DNA of 64,000 bases from Trichomonas vaginalis G3 (taxonomy: Eukaryota; Parabasalia; Trichomonadida; Trichomonadidae). The notes beneath the pieces are model-generated. The model had not been told where the DNA came from. It worked only from the letters and a program-made list of their open reading frames with translations, and did not search any database. Of this stretch, positions 1 to 12,474 are shown piece after piece (position 1 is the stretch's first letter; the number at the start of each line of letters is the position of its first letter). A program made the position numbers and the translations under genes. Location: positions 19,684,082 to 19,748,081 of the forward strand of contig NC_067207.1 in the NCBI RefSeq assembly GCF_026262505.1, read 5' to 3'.

Positions 1-3000
1 GCGCTGAAGAGGGGTGTTGGCAGGAACTGGCGTTGAAGATGAGTGTTGGCAGAGAACTGGCGTTGTGTCTGGGTGTTGGCAGAGAGCTGGAGTTGTGTCT
101 GGGTGTTGGCAGAGAACGGCGTTGAGATGTTGGCAGAGAGCTGGAGTTGTGTCTGGGTGTTGGCAGAGAGCTGGAGTTGTGTCTGAGTGTTGGCAGAGAG
201 TTGTTGCTGTGGAAGAGAGTTGGCAGAGAGCTGGAGTTGTGTCTGAGTGTTGCAGAGAGTTGTTGCTGTGCCGAGGTGTTTGGCAGAGAGCTGGCGTTGT
301 GGGGAGTGTTGGCAGAGAGTTGTTGCTGTGCAAGGTGTTGGCAGAGAGTTGTTGCTGTGCCGAAGTGTTGGCAGAGAGCTGGCGCTGAAGATGAGTGTTG
401 GCAGAGAGTTGGCGTTGTGTCTGGGTGTTGGCAGACAGTTGTTGCTGTGCCGAGGTGTTGGCAGAGAGCTGGCGTTGAAGATGAGTGTTGGCAGAGAGTT
501 GGCGTTGAAGAGGAGTGTTGGCAGAGAGTTGTTGCTGTGGAAGAGAGTTGGCAGAGAGTTGTTGCTGTGGAAGAGAGTTGGCAGAGAGCTGGCGTTGTGG
601 GGGAGTGTTGGCAGAGAGTTGTTGCTGTGCCAAGGTGTTGGCAGAGAGCTGGCGTTGAAGATGAGTGTTGGCAGAGAGCTGGCGTTGTGTCTGGGTGTTG
701 GCAGAGAGCTGGAGTTGTGTCTGAGTGTTGGCAGAGAATTGTTGCTGTGGAAGAGAGTTGGCAGAGAGCTGGAGTTGTGTCTGGGTGTTGGCAGAGAGTT
801 GTTGCTGTGCCGAGGTGTTGGCAGAGAGCTGGCGTTGTGGGGGAGTGTTGGCAGAGAGTTGTTGCTGTGCCAAGGTGTTGGCAGAGAGTTGTTGCTGTGC
901 CGAAGTGTTGGCAGAGAGCTGGCGCTGAAGATGAGTGTTGGCAGAGAGTTGGCGTTGTGTCTGGGTGTTGGCAGACAGTTGTTGCTGTGCCGAGGTGTTG
1001 GCAGAGAGCTGGCGTTGAAGATGAGTGTTGGCAGAGAGTTGTTGCTGTGGAAGAGAGTTGGCAGAGAGTTGTTGCTGTGGAAGAGAGTTGGCAGAGAGCT
1101 GGCGTTGTGGGGGAGTGTTGGCAGAGAGTTGTTGCTGTGCCAAGGTGTTGGCAGAGAGCTGGCGTTGAAGATGAGTGTTGGCAGAGAGCTGGCGTTGTGT
1201 CTGGGTGTTGGCAGAGAGCTGGAGTTGTGTCTGAGTGTTGGCAGAGAATTGTTGCTGTGGAAGAGAGTTGGCAGAGAGCTGGCGTTGTGTCTGGGTGTTG
1301 GCAGAGAGCTGGAGTTGTGTCTGAGTGTTGGCAGAGAGTTGTTGCTGTGGAAGAGAGTTGGCAGAGAGCTGGAGTTGTGTCTGGGTGTTGGCAGAGAGTT
1401 GTTGCTGTGCCGAGGTGTTGGCAGAGAGCTGGCGTTGTGGGGGAGTGTTGGCAGAGAGTTGTTGCTGTGCCAAGGTGTTGGCAGAGAGCTGGCGTTGAAG
1501 ATGAGTGTTGGCAGAGAGCTGGCGTTGTGTCTGGGTGTTGGCAGAGAGCTGGAGTTGTGTCTGAGTGTTGGCAGAGAATTGTTGCTGTGGAAGAGAGTTG
1601 GCAGAGAGCTGGCGTTGTGTCTGGGTGTTGGCAGAGAGCTGGAGTTGTGTCTGAGTGTTGGCAGAGAATTGTTGATGTGGAAGAGAGTTGGCAGAGAGCT
1701 GGAGTTGTGTCTGGGTGTTGGCAGAGAGTTGTTGCTGTGCCGAGGTGTTGGCAGAGAGCTGGCGTTGTGGGGGAGTGTTGGCAGAGAGTTGTTGCTGTGC
1801 CAAGGTGTTGGCAGAGAGTTGTTGCTGTGCCGAAGTGTTGGCAGAGAGCTGGCGTTGAAGATGAGTGTTGGCAGAGAGTTGTTGCTGTGGAAGAGAGTTG
1901 GCAGAGAGCTGGCGTTGTGTCTGGGTGTTGGCAGAGAGTTGTTGCTGTGGAAGAGAGTTGGCAGAGAGCTGGCGTTGTGTCTGGGTGTTGGCAGAGAGCT
2001 GGCGTTGTGTCTGGGTGTTGGCAGAGAATTGTTGATGTGGAAGAGAGTTGGCAGAGAGCTGGCGTTGTGTCTGGGTGTTGGCAGAGAGTTTGTGCTGTGG
2101 AAGAGAGTTGGCAGAGAGCTGGCGTTGTGTCTGGGTGTTGGCAGAGAGCTGGCGTTGTGTCTGGGTGTTGGCAGAGAGCTGGAGTTGTGTCTGGGTGTTG
2201 GCAGAGAGCTGGAGTTGTGTCTGAGTGTTGGCAGAGAGCTGGCGTTGTGTCTGGGTGTTGGCAGAGAATTGTTGATGTGGAAGAGAGTTGGCAGAGAGCT
2301 GGCGTTGTGTCTGGGTGTTGGCAGAGAGCTGGCGTTGTGTCTGGGTGTTGGCAGAGAATTGTTGATGTGGAAGAGAGTTGGCAGAGAGCTGGCGTTGTGT
2401 CTGGGTGTTGGCAGAGAGTTGTTGCTGTGCCGAGGTGTTGGCAGAGAGCTGGCGTTGTGGGGAGTGTTGGCAGAGAGTTGTTGCTGTGCAAGGTGTTGGC
2501 AGAGAGTTGTTGTGCTGTGCCGAAGTGTTGGCAGAGAGCTGGTTGAAGATGAGTGTTGGCAGAGAGTTGGCGTTGAAGAGGAGTGTTGGCAGAGAGTTGT
2601 TGCTGTGCCGAGGTGTTGGCAGAGAGCTGGCGTTGTGTCTGGGTGTTGGCAGAGAGCTGGCGTTGAAGATGAGTGTTGGCAGAGAGCTGGCGTTGTGTCT
2701 GGGTGTTGGCAGACAGTTGTTGCTGTGCCGAGGTGTTGGCAGAGAGCTGGCGTTGAAGATGAGTGTTGGCAGAGAGTTGGCGTTGAAGAGGAGTGTTGGC
2801 AGAGAGTTGTTGCTGTGGAAGAGAGTTGGCAGAGAGTTGTTGCTGTGGAAGAGAGTTGGCAGAGAGCTGGCGTTGTGGGGGAGTGTTGGCAGAGAGTTGT
2901 TGCTGTGCCAAGGTGTTGGCAGAGAGCTGGCGTTGAAGATGAGTGTTGGCAGAGAGCTGGCGTTGTGTCTGGGTGTTGGCAGAGAGCTGGAGTTGTGTCT

Positions 3001-6000
3001 GAGTGTTGGCAGAGAATTGTTGCTGTGGAAGAGAGTTGGCAGAGAGCTGGCGTTGTGTCTGGGTGTTGGCAGAGAGCTGGAGTTGTGTCTGGGTGTTGGC
3101 AGAGAATTGTTGATGTGGAAGAGAGTTGGCAGAGAGCTGGAGTTGTGTCTGGGTGTTGGCAGAGAGTTGTTGCTGTGGAAGAGAGTTGGCAGAGAGCTGG
3201 CGTTGTGTCTGGGTGTTGGCAGAGAGCTGGCGTTGTGTCTGGGTGTTGGCAGAGAATTGTTGATGTGGAAGAGAGTTGGCAGAGAGCTGGCGTTGTGTCT
3301 GGGTGTTGGCAGAGAGTTGTTGCTGTGGAAGAGAGTTGGCAGAGAGCTGGCGTTGTGTCTGGGTGTTGGCAGAGAGCTGGCGTTGTGTCTGGGTGTTGGC
3401 AGAGAGCTGGAGTTGTGTCTGGGTGTTGGCAGAGAGCTGGAGTTGTGTCTGAGTGTTGGCAGAGAGCTGGCGTTGTGTCTGGGTGTTGGCAGAGAATTGT
3501 TGATGTGGAAGAGAGTTGGCAGAGAGCTGGCGTTGTGTCTGGGTGTTGGCAGAGAGCTGGCGTTGTGTCTGGGTGTTGGCAGAGAATTGTTGATGTGGAA
3601 GAGAGTTGGCAGAGAGCTGGCGTTGTGTCTGGGTGTTGGCAGAGAGTTGTTGCTGTGCCGAGGTGTTGGCAGAGAGCTGGCGTTGTGGGGGAGTGTTGGC
3701 AGAGAGTTGTTGCTGTGCCAAGGTGGTGGCAGAGAGCTGGCGTTGTGTCTGGGTGTTGCAGACAGTTGTTGCTGTGCCGAGGTGTTGGCAGAGAGCTGGC
3801 GTTGAAGATGAGTGTTGGCAGAGAGTTGGCGTTGAAGAGGAGTGTTGGCAGAGAGTTGTTGCTGTGGAAGAGAGTTGGCAGAGAGCTGGCGTTGTGGGGG
3901 AGTGTTGGCAGAGAGTTGTTGCTGTGGAAGAGAGTTGGCAGAGAGCTGGCATTGTGTCTGGGTGTTGGCAGAGAGCTGGAGTTGTGTCTGGGTGTTGGCA
4001 GAGAATTGTTGATGTGGAAGAGAGTTGGCAGAGAGCTGGCGTTGTGTCTGGGTGTTGGCAGAGAGCTGGAGTTGTGTCTGAGTGTTGGCAGAGAGTTCTT
4101 GCTGTGCCAAGGTGTTGGCAGAGAGCTGGCGTTGAAGATGAGTGTTGGCAGAGAGCTGGAGTTGTGTCTGGGTGTTGGCAGAGAGCTGGCGTTGTGTCTG
4201 GGTGTTGGCAGAGAATTGTTGATGTGGAAGAGAGTTGGCAGAGAGCTGGCGTTGTGTCTGGGTGTTGGCAGAGAGCTGGAGTTGTGTCTGGGTGTTGGCA
4301 GAGAATTGTTGATGTGGAAGAGAGTTGGCAGAGAGCTGGAGTTGTGTCTGGGTGTTGGCAGAGAGTTGTTGCTGTGCCGAGGTGTTGGCAGAGAGCTGGC
4401 GTTGTGGGGGAGTGTTGGCAGAGAGTTGTTGCTGTGCCAAGGTGGTGGCAGAGAGCTGGCGTTGTGTCTGGGTGTTGGCAGACAGTTGTTGCTGTGCCGA
4501 GGTGTTGGCAGAGAGCTGGCGTTGAAGATGAGTGTTGGCAGAGAGTTGGCGTTGAAGAGGAGTGTTGGCAGAGAGTTGTTGCTGTGGAAGAGAGTTGGCA
4601 GAGAGCTGGCGTTGTGGGGGAGTGTTGGCAGAGAGTTGTTGCTGTGAAGAGAGTTGGCAGAGAGCTGGCATTGTGTCTGGGTGTTGCAGAGAGCTGGAGT
4701 TGTGTCTGGGTGTTGGCAAAGAGAATTGTTTGGATGTGGAGAGAGTTGGCAGAGAGCTGGCGTTGTGTCTGGGTGTTGGCAGAGAGCTGGAGTTGTGTCT
4801 GGGTGTTGGCAGAGAATTGTTGATGTGGAAGAGAGTTGGCAGAGAGCTGGAGTTGTGTCTGGGTGTTGGCAGAGAGTTGTTGCTGTGCCGAGGTGTTGGC
4901 AGAGAGCTGGCGTTGTGGGGGAGTGTTGGCAGAGAGTTGTTGCTGTGCCAAGGTGTTGGCAGAGAGTTGTTGCTGTGCCGAAGTGTTGGCAGATAGCTGG
5001 CGCTGAAGAGGGGTGTTGGCAGAGAACTGGCGTTGAAGATGAGTGTTGGCAGAGAACTGGCGTTGTGTCTGGGTGTTGGCAGAGAGCTGGAGTTGTGTCT
5101 GGGTGTTGGCAGAGAACTGGCGTTGAAGATGAGTGTTGGCAGAGAGCTGGAGTTGTGTCTGGGTGTTGGCAGAGAGCTGGAGTTGTGTCTGAGTGTTGGC
5201 AGAGAGTTGTTGCTGTGGAAGAGAGTTGGCAGAGAGCTGGAGTTGTGTCTGAGTGTTGGCAGAGAGTTGTTGCTGTGCCGAGGTGTTGGCAGAGAGCTGG
5301 CGTTGTGGGGGAGTGTTGGCAGAGAGTTGTTGCTGTGCCAAGGTGTTGGCAGAGAGTTGTTGCTGTGCCGAAGTGTTGGCAGATAGCTGGCGCTGAAGAG
5401 GGGTGTTGGCAGAGAACTGGCGTTGAAGATGAGTGTTGGCAAGAAGAACTGGCGTTGTGTCTGGGTGTTGGCAGAGAGCTGGAGTTGTGTCTGGGTGTTG
5501 GCAGAGAACTGGCGTTGAAGATGAGTGTTGGCAGAGAGCTGGAGTTGTGTCTGGGTGTTGGCAGAGAGCTGGAGTTTGTGTCTGAGTGTTGGCAGAGAGT
5601 TGTTGCTGTGGAAGAGAGTTGGCAGAGAGCTGGAGTTGTGTCTGAGTGTTGGCAGAGAGTTGTTGCTGTGCCGAGGTGTTGGCAGAGAGCGTGCGTGTGG
5701 GGAGTGTTGGCAAGAGAGTTGTTGCTGTGCCAAGGTGTTGGCAGAGAGTTGTTGCTGTGCCGAAGTGTTGGCAGAGAGCTGGCGCTGAAGATGAGTGTTG
5801 GCAGAGAGTTGGCGTTGTGTCTGGGTGTTGGCAGACAGTTGTTGCTGTGCCGAGGTGTTGGCAGAGAGCTGGCGTTGAAGATGAGTGTTGGCAGAGAGTT
5901 GGCGTTGAAGAGGAGTGTTGGCAGAGAGTTGTTGCTGTGGAAGAGAGTTGGCAGAGAGTTGTTGCTGTGGAAGAGAGTTGGCAGAGAGCTGGCGTTGTGG

Positions 6001-9000
6001 GGGAGTGTTGGCAGAGAGTTGTTGCTGTGCCAAGGTGTTGGCAGAGAGCTGGCGTTGAAGATGAGTGTTGGCAGAGAGCTGGCGTTGTGTCTGGGTGTTG
6101 GCAGAGAGCTGGAGTTGTGTCTGAGTGTTGGCAGAGAATTGTTGCGTGGAAGGAGTTGGCAGAGAGCTGGAGTTGTGTCTGGGTGTTGGCAGAGAGTTGT
6201 TGCTGTGCCGAGGTGTTGGCAGAGAGCTGGCGTTGTGGGGGAGTGTTGGCAGAGAGTTGTTGCTGTGCCAAGGTGTTGGCAGAGAGTTGTTGCTGTGCCG
6301 AAGTGTTGGCAGAGAGCTGGCGCTGAAGATGAGTGTTGGCAGAGAGCTGGAGTTGTGTCTGGGTGTTGGCAGAGAGCTGGAGTTGTGTCTGAGTGTTGGC
6401 AGAGAATTGTTGATGTGGAAGAGAGTTGGCAGAGAGCTGGAGTTGTGTCTGGGTGTTGGCAGAGAGTTGTTGCTGTGCCGAGGTGTTGGCAGAGAGCTGG
6501 CGTTGTGGGGGAGTGTTGGCAGAGAGTTGTTGCTGTGCCAAGGTGTTGGCAGAGAGTTGTTGCTGTGCCGAAGTGTTGGCAGAGAGCTGGCGCTGAAGAT
6601 GAGTGTTGGCAGAGAGTTGGCGTTGTGTCTGGGTGTTGGCAGACAGTTGTTGCTGTGCCGAGGTGTTGGCAGAGAGCTGGCGTTGAAGATGAGTGTTGGC
6701 AGAGAGTTGGCGTTGAAGAGGAGTGTTGGCAGAGAGTTGTTGCTGTGGAAGAGAGTTGGCAGAGAGTTGTTGCTGTGGAAGAGAGTTGGCAGAGAGCTGG
6801 CGTTGTGGGGGAGTGTTGGCAGAGAGTTGTTGCTGTGCCAAGGTGTTGGCAGAGAGCTGGCGTTGAAGATGAGTGTTGGCAGAGAGCTGGCGTTGTGTCT
6901 GGGTGTTTGGCAGAGAGCTGGAGTTGTGTCTGAGTGTTGGCAGAGAGTTGTTGCTGTGGAAGAGAGTTGGCAGAGAGCTGGCGTTGTGTCTGGGTGTTGG
7001 CAGAGAGCTGGAGTTGTGTCGGGTGTTGGCAGAGAATTGTTGATGTGGAAGAGAGTTGGCAGAGAGTGGAGTTGTGTCTGGGTGTTGGCAGAGAGTTGTT
7101 GCTGTGCCGATTGTTGGCAGAGAGCTGGCGTTGTGGGGGAGTGTTGGCAGAGAGTTGTTGCTCGTGCCAAGGTGTTGGCAGAGAGCTGGCGTTGAAGATG
7201 AGTGTTGGCAGAGAGCTGGCGTTGTGTCTGGGTGTTGGCAGAGAGCTGGAGTTGTGTTCTGGAGTGTTGGCAGAGAATTGTTGCTGTGGAAGAGAGTTGG
7301 CAGAGAGCTGGAGTTGTGTCTGGGTGTTGGCAGAGAGCTGGAGTTGTGTCTGAGTGTTGGCAGAGAATTGTTGCTGTGGAAGAGAGTTGGCAGAGAGCTG
7401 GAGTTGTGTCTGGGTGTTGGCAGAGAGTTGTTGCTGTGCCGAGGTGTTGGCAGAGAGCTGGCGTTGTGGGGGAGTGTTGGCAGAGAGTTGTTGCTGTGCC
7501 GAAGTGTTGGCAGAGAGCTGGCGTTGAAGATGAGTGTTGGCAGAGAGTTGGCGTTGAAGAGGAGTGTTGGCAGAGAGTTGTTGCTGTGCCGAGGTGTTGG
7601 CAGAGAGCTGGCGTTGTGTCTGGGTGTTGGCAGAGAGCTGGCGTTGAAGATGAGTGTTGGCAGAGAGCTGGCGTTGTGTCTGGGTGTTGGCAGACAGTTG
7701 TTGCTGTGCCGAGGTGTTGGCAGAGAGCTGGCGTTGAAGATGAGTGTTGGCAGAGAGTTGGCGTTGAAGAGGAGTGTTGGCAGAGAGTTGTTGCTGTGGA
7801 AGAGAGTTGGCAGAGAATTGTTGCTGTGGAAGAGAGTTGGCAGAGAGCTGGCGTTGTGTCTGGGTGTTGGCAGAGAGCTGGCGTTGTGTCTGGGTGTTGG
7901 CAGAGAATTGTTGATGTGGAAGAGAGTTGGCAGAGAGCTGGCGTTGTGTCTGGGTGTTGGCAGAGAGTTGTTGCTGTGGAAGAGAGTTGGCAGAGAGCTG
8001 GCGTTGTGTCTGGGTGTTGGCAGAGAGCTGGCGTTGTGTCTGGGTGTTGGCAGAGAATTGTTGATGTGGAGAGAGTTGGCAGAGAGCTGGCGTTGTGTCT
8101 GGGTGTTGGCAGAGAGTTGTTGCTGTGGAGAGAGTTGGCAGAGAGCTGGCGTTGTGTCTGGGTGTTGGCAGAGAGCTGGCGTTGTGTCTGGGTGTTGGCA
8201 GAGAGCTGGAGTTGTGTCTGGGTGTTGGCAGAGAGCTGGAGTTGTGTCTGAGTGTTGGCAGAGAGCTGGCGTTGTGTCTGGGTGTTGGCAGAGAGTTGTT
8301 GCTGTGCCGAGGTCTTGGCAGAGAGTTGGCGTTGAAGAGGAGTGTTGGCAGAGAGTTGTTGCTGTGGAAGAGAGTTGGCAGAGAGTTGTTGCTGTGGAAG
8401 AGAGCTGGCAGAGAGCTGGCGTTGTGGGGGAGTGTTGGCAGAGAGTTGTTGCTGTGCCAAGGTGTTGGCAGAGAGCTGGCGTTGAAGATGAGTGTTGGCA
8501 GAGAGCTGGCGTTGTGTCTGAGTGTTGGCAGAGAATTGTTGCTGTGGAAGAGAGTTGGCAGAGAGCTGGCGTTGTGTCTGGGTGTTGGCAGAGAGCTGGC
8601 GTTGTGTCTGGGTGTTGGCAGAGAGTTGTTGCTGTGGAAGAGAGTTGGCAGAGAGCTGGCGTTGTGTCTGGGTGTTGGCAGAGAGCTGGCGTTGTGTCTG
8701 GGTGTTGGCAGAGAATTGTTGATGTGGAAGAGAGTTGGCAGAGAGCTGGCGTTGTGTCTGGGTGTTGGCAGAGAGCTGGAGTTGTGTCTGGGTGTTGGCA
8801 GAGAATTGTTGATGTGGAAGAGAGTTGGCAGAGAGCTGGCGTTGTGTCTGGGTGTTGGCAGAGAGCTGGCGTTGTGTCTGGGTGTTGGCAGAGAATTGTT
8901 GATGTGGAAGAGAGTTGGCAGAGAGCTGGCGTTGTGTCTGGGTGTTGGCAGAGAGCTGTTGCTGTGGAAGAGAGTTGGCAGAGAGCTGGCGTTGTGTCTG

Positions 9001-11570
9001 GGTGTTGGCAGAGAGCTGGAGTTGTGTCTGGGTGTTGGCAGAGAATTGTTGATGTGGAAGAGAGTTGTCAGAGAGCTGGCGTTGTGTCTGGGTGTTGGCA
9101 GAGAGTTGTTGCTGTGCCGAGGTGTTGGCAGAGAGCTGGCGTTGAAAATGAGTGTTGGCAGAGAGTTGGCGTTGAAGAGGAGTGTTGGCAGAGAGTTGTT
9201 GCTGTGCCGAGGTGTTGGCAGAGAGCTGGCGTTGTGTCTGGGTGTTGGCAGAGAGTTGTTTCTGTGGAAGAGAGTTGGCAGAGAGCTCGAGTTGTGTCTG
9301 AGTGTTGGCAGAGAGTTGTTGCTGTGGAAGAGAGTTGGCAGAGAGCTGGCGTTGTGTCTGGGTGTTGGCAGAGAGTTGTTGCTGTGGAAGAGAGTTGGCA
9401 GAGAGCTGGAGTTGTGTCTGAGTGTTGGCAGAGAGTTGTTGCTGTGGAAGAGAGTTGGCAGAGAGCTGGCGTTGTGTCTGGGTGTTGGCAGAGAGCTGGA
9501 GTTGTGTCTGAGTGTTGGCAGAGAGTTGTTGCTGTGCCGAGGTGTTGGCAGAGAGCTGGCGTTGAAGATGAGTGTTGGCAGAGAGCTGGCGTTGTGTCTG
9601 GGTGTTGGCAGAGAGTTGTTGCTGTGGAAGAGAGTTGGCAGAGAGCTGGCGTTGTGGGGGAGTGTTGGCAGAGAACTGGCGTTGAAGATGAGTGTTGGCA
9701 GAGAACTGGCGTTGTGTCTGGGTGTTTGCAGAGAGCTGGCGTTGTGTCTGGGTGTTGGCACAGAATTGTTGCTGTGCCGAGGTGTTAGCAGAGAGCTGGC
9801 GTTGAAGATGAGTGTTGGCAGAGAGCTGGCGTTGAAGATGAGTGTTGGCAGAGAGTTGTTGCTGTGGAAGAGAGTTGGCAGAGAGTTGTTGCTGTGGAAG
9901 AGAGTTGGCAGAGAGCTGGCGTTGTGGGGGAGTGTTGGCAGAGAGTTGTTGCTGTGCCAAGGTGTTGGCAGAGAGTTGTTGCTGTGCCGAAATGTTGGCA
10001 GATAGCTGGCGCTGAAGAGGGGTGTTGGCAGAGAACTGGCGTTGTGTCTGGGTGTTGGCAGAGAGTTGTTGCTGTGGAAGAGAGTTGGCAGAGAGCTGGC
10101 GTTGTGTCTGGGTGTTGGCAGAGAGTTGTTGCTGTGGAAGAGAGTTGGCAGAGAACTGGCGTTGTGTCTGGGTGTTGGCAGAGAGTTGTTGCTGTGGAAG
10201 AGAGTTGGCAGAGAGTTGTTGCTGTGGAAGAGAGTTGGCAGAGAGCTGGCGTTGTGGGGGAGTGTTGGCAGAGAACTGGCGTTGAAGATGAGTGTTGGCA
10301 GAGAACTGGCGTTGTGTCTGGGTGTTTGCAGAGAGCTGGCGTTGTGTCTGGGTGTTGGCACAGAATTGTTGCTGTGCCGAGGTGTTAGCAGAGAGCTGGC
10401 GTTGAAGATGAGTGTTGGCAGAGAGCTGGCGTTGAAGATGAGTGTTGGCAGAGAGTTGTTGCTGTGGAAGAGAGTTGGCAGAGAGTTGTTGCTGTGGAAG
10501 AGAGTTGGCAGAGAGCTGGCGTTGTGGGGGAGTGTTGGCAGAGAGTTGTTGCTGTGCCGAAGTGTTGGCAGAGAGCTGGCGCTGAAGAGGGGTGTTGGCA
10601 GAGAACTGGCGTTGAAGATGAGTGTTGGCAGAGAACTGGCGTTGTGTCTGGGTGTTGGCAGAGAGTTGTTGCTGTGGAAGAGAGTTGGCAGAGAGCTGGC
10701 GTTGTGTCTGGGTGTTGGCAGAGAGTTGTTGCTGTGGAAGAGAGTTGGCAGAGAGCTGGCGTTGTGTCTGGGTGTTGGCAGAGAGTTGTTGCTGTGCCGA
10801 GGTGTTGGCAGAGAGTTGTTGCTGTGCCGAGGTGTTGGCAGAGAGCTGGCGTTGTGTCTGGGTGTTGGCAGAGAGTTGTTGCTGTGCCAAGGTGTTGGCA
10901 GAGAGTTGTTGCTGTGCTGAGGTGTTGGCAGAGAGTTGTTGCTGTGCCGAGGTGTTGGCAGAGAGCTGGCGTTGAAGATGAGTGTTGGCAGAGAGCTGGC
11001 GTTGAAGATGAGTGTTGGCAGAGAGTTGTTGCTGTGGAAGAGAGTTGGCAGAGAGTTGTTGCTGTGGAAGAGAGTTGGCAGAGAGCTGGCGTTGTGGGGG
11101 AGTGTTGGCAGAGAGTTGTTGCTGTGCCAAGGTGTTGGCAGAGAGTTGTTGCTGTGCCGAAGTGTTGGCAGATAGCTGGCGCTGAAGAGGGGTGTTGGCA
11201 GAGAACTGGCGTTGAAGATGAGTGTTGGCAGAGAACTGGCGTTGTGTCTGGGTGTTGGCAGAGAGCTGGCGTTGTGTCTGGGTGTTGGCAGAGAGTTGTT
11301 GCTGTGGAAGAGAGTTGGCAGAGAGCTGGCGTTGTGGGGGAGTGCTGGCAGAGAGTTGTGGCTGTGGGGGAGTGTTGGTACTGCTGGCTAATGAAAGCTG
11401 GCGTTGAAGAGGAGCGTTGGCAGAGAGCTGGCGTTGTGCGGGGTGTTGGCAGAAAGTGGGCTTTGTAGAGGAGCGTTGGCTGTTGAGAGCTGTTGCTGTG
11501 GAACAGAGTTGGTAGTGCTGGCTGATGAAAGCTGGTGTTGTAGAGGAGTGCTGGCTGATGAGGGTTCTTC
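1..11570. repeat. G-rich 30-bp satellite array, about 380 units
   Basis: The stretch is built of 30-bp units that all share the core gtgttggcagagagctgg and differ in the last 12 or so bases (endings such as gttgtgtctg, gttgctgtgccg, gttgctgtggaag, gttgaagatg, gttgtggggg). Two unit lengths equal 60 bases, so the pattern is almost static for kilobases. The + strand is very rich in G and poor in C, and the GC content is far above the flanking DNA. Two of the three + frames stay open for kilobases as ten-residue repeats (CWQRAGVVSG or VGRELALCLG). The - strand also has almost no stop trinucleotides, because the unit contains almost no TTA, CTA or TCA. Openness therefore follows from composition and does not show coding. 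Single-base indels cluster near 240-330, 4640-4740, 5440-5710 and 6140-7270. Units decay between 11340 and 11570. The array continues past the left edge. Confidence 0.97.
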
Positions 11571-11843
11571 CTGTATACGAGAGTCGTTTGAACTTTGTAA
11601 TATCAAATAATCGGTAAGGAGAGTGTCATCTCTGTGTTTCAAAATGGATGAACACTCGTAGAGTCGATTATTATATTTAATGTAGAAAGTAATAAACTCT
11701 TGAAGTTTGTATGTATGATGTAAGTACTCTTCAATAGTAATTAGTCTATTACATAAAAGAGCTTTGTAAAATGTTATCTTGTTAATTGATGAACAATGGC
11801 TAACGGTGTGCGCCTTTGAAGATTTAGACAAGAAATAGTGCAA
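11388..11843 (-). pseudogene. Gene fragment fused to the satellite edge; function unknown
   Basis: A frame of about 150 codons runs leftward from unique AT-rich DNA into the degenerate edge of the satellite, where its last 55 or so residues (Ser/Thr/Gln/Pro-rich) are simply translated satellite. I find no in-frame ATG before an upstream stop; the only early start-like codon is TTG. The unique part has a YNNR motif within a helical stretch. This is weakly like the N-terminal region of trichomonad ankyrin-repeat proteins, but the resemblance is not good enough to name it. Most likely it is the broken end of a gene overrun by the satellite. Confidence 0.3.
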
Positions 11844-12210
11844 AGAATTAGAATTAACATAAAAATCGAAAATTTAATAAAGGAGAGATAAAATTATTGT
11901 AGTATTCAATTGAAAAATTTTATAAAATAAGGAATATTGGTAAACAAATAAGTTTCATCTAAAAAAAGGAAAATAAAAATATAAAAATTGAAATAAAAAC
12001 AGAAATATAAAATATTTTTAAAATGCAAAAAAGTTTCATACTAATCGTTTTTGTATAATATTTATCATTGAAAGATTATTGAAAGATATTTTGAAAGAAA
12101 TCGAAAAAGTTAAGAAATATTGAGAAGAAGGACAATTGAATGAATTTTTGGCCGATTGTGCTATGCAAAGTTGATGATAATTGCAGGAAATTTTGAGATT
12201 TTCGAGGTTT
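11844..12210. other. AT-rich non-coding stretch
   Basis: No open frame of convincing length, RNA gene or repeat seen. It separates the satellite edge from the first hairpin cluster. Confidence 0.6.
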
Positions 12211-12474
12211 TGGAGGGTGTGAGTACTATTATATGTAATAGTATCTCACACCCTCCAATTCATCCTATGGCGTCGAGAAAATTTTGGTGAAATGTCGTCG
12301 CATTTCACCAAAATTTCTCGGCGCCATATAGAGAACTAGAGTCTGCGAGGTACTGATTCTATCTATGTACCTCGCAGACCCTAGTTCTCAGCCAAAATGG
12401 CTAAAAATTGCTCGCAATTGTTTGCCATGTAAACTGTCACTTTTTGAGGAGATTTGACATTCTGTCAAATCTCC
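12211..12474. repeat. Cluster of four consecutive hairpins of two alternating types
   Basis: Four palindromes follow one another: 12211-12257 (arms tggagggtgtga / tcacaccctcca, AT core tactattatatgtaatagta), 12266-12329 (arm gagaaaattttggtgaaatg, 6-base loop), 12331-12389 (arm gagaactagagtctgcgagg, AT-rich core) and 12447-12474 (arm aggagatttgaca, 3-base loop, followed by six T). First and third have long AT-rich centres beside gtgag or gaggtac; second and fourth have short loops. The same two types alternate in the larger array at 54.7 kb. Stem sequences are unrelated between hairpins, yet each is self-complementary. Function unknown. Confidence 0.85.

Noticed and set aside
14-10920. Kilobase-long + strand frames of Cys/Trp/Gln/Arg-rich decapeptide repeats
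   Set aside because: Several overlapping frames are open at once because the 30-bp unit lacks stop trinucleotides; no start context or codon pattern favours one.
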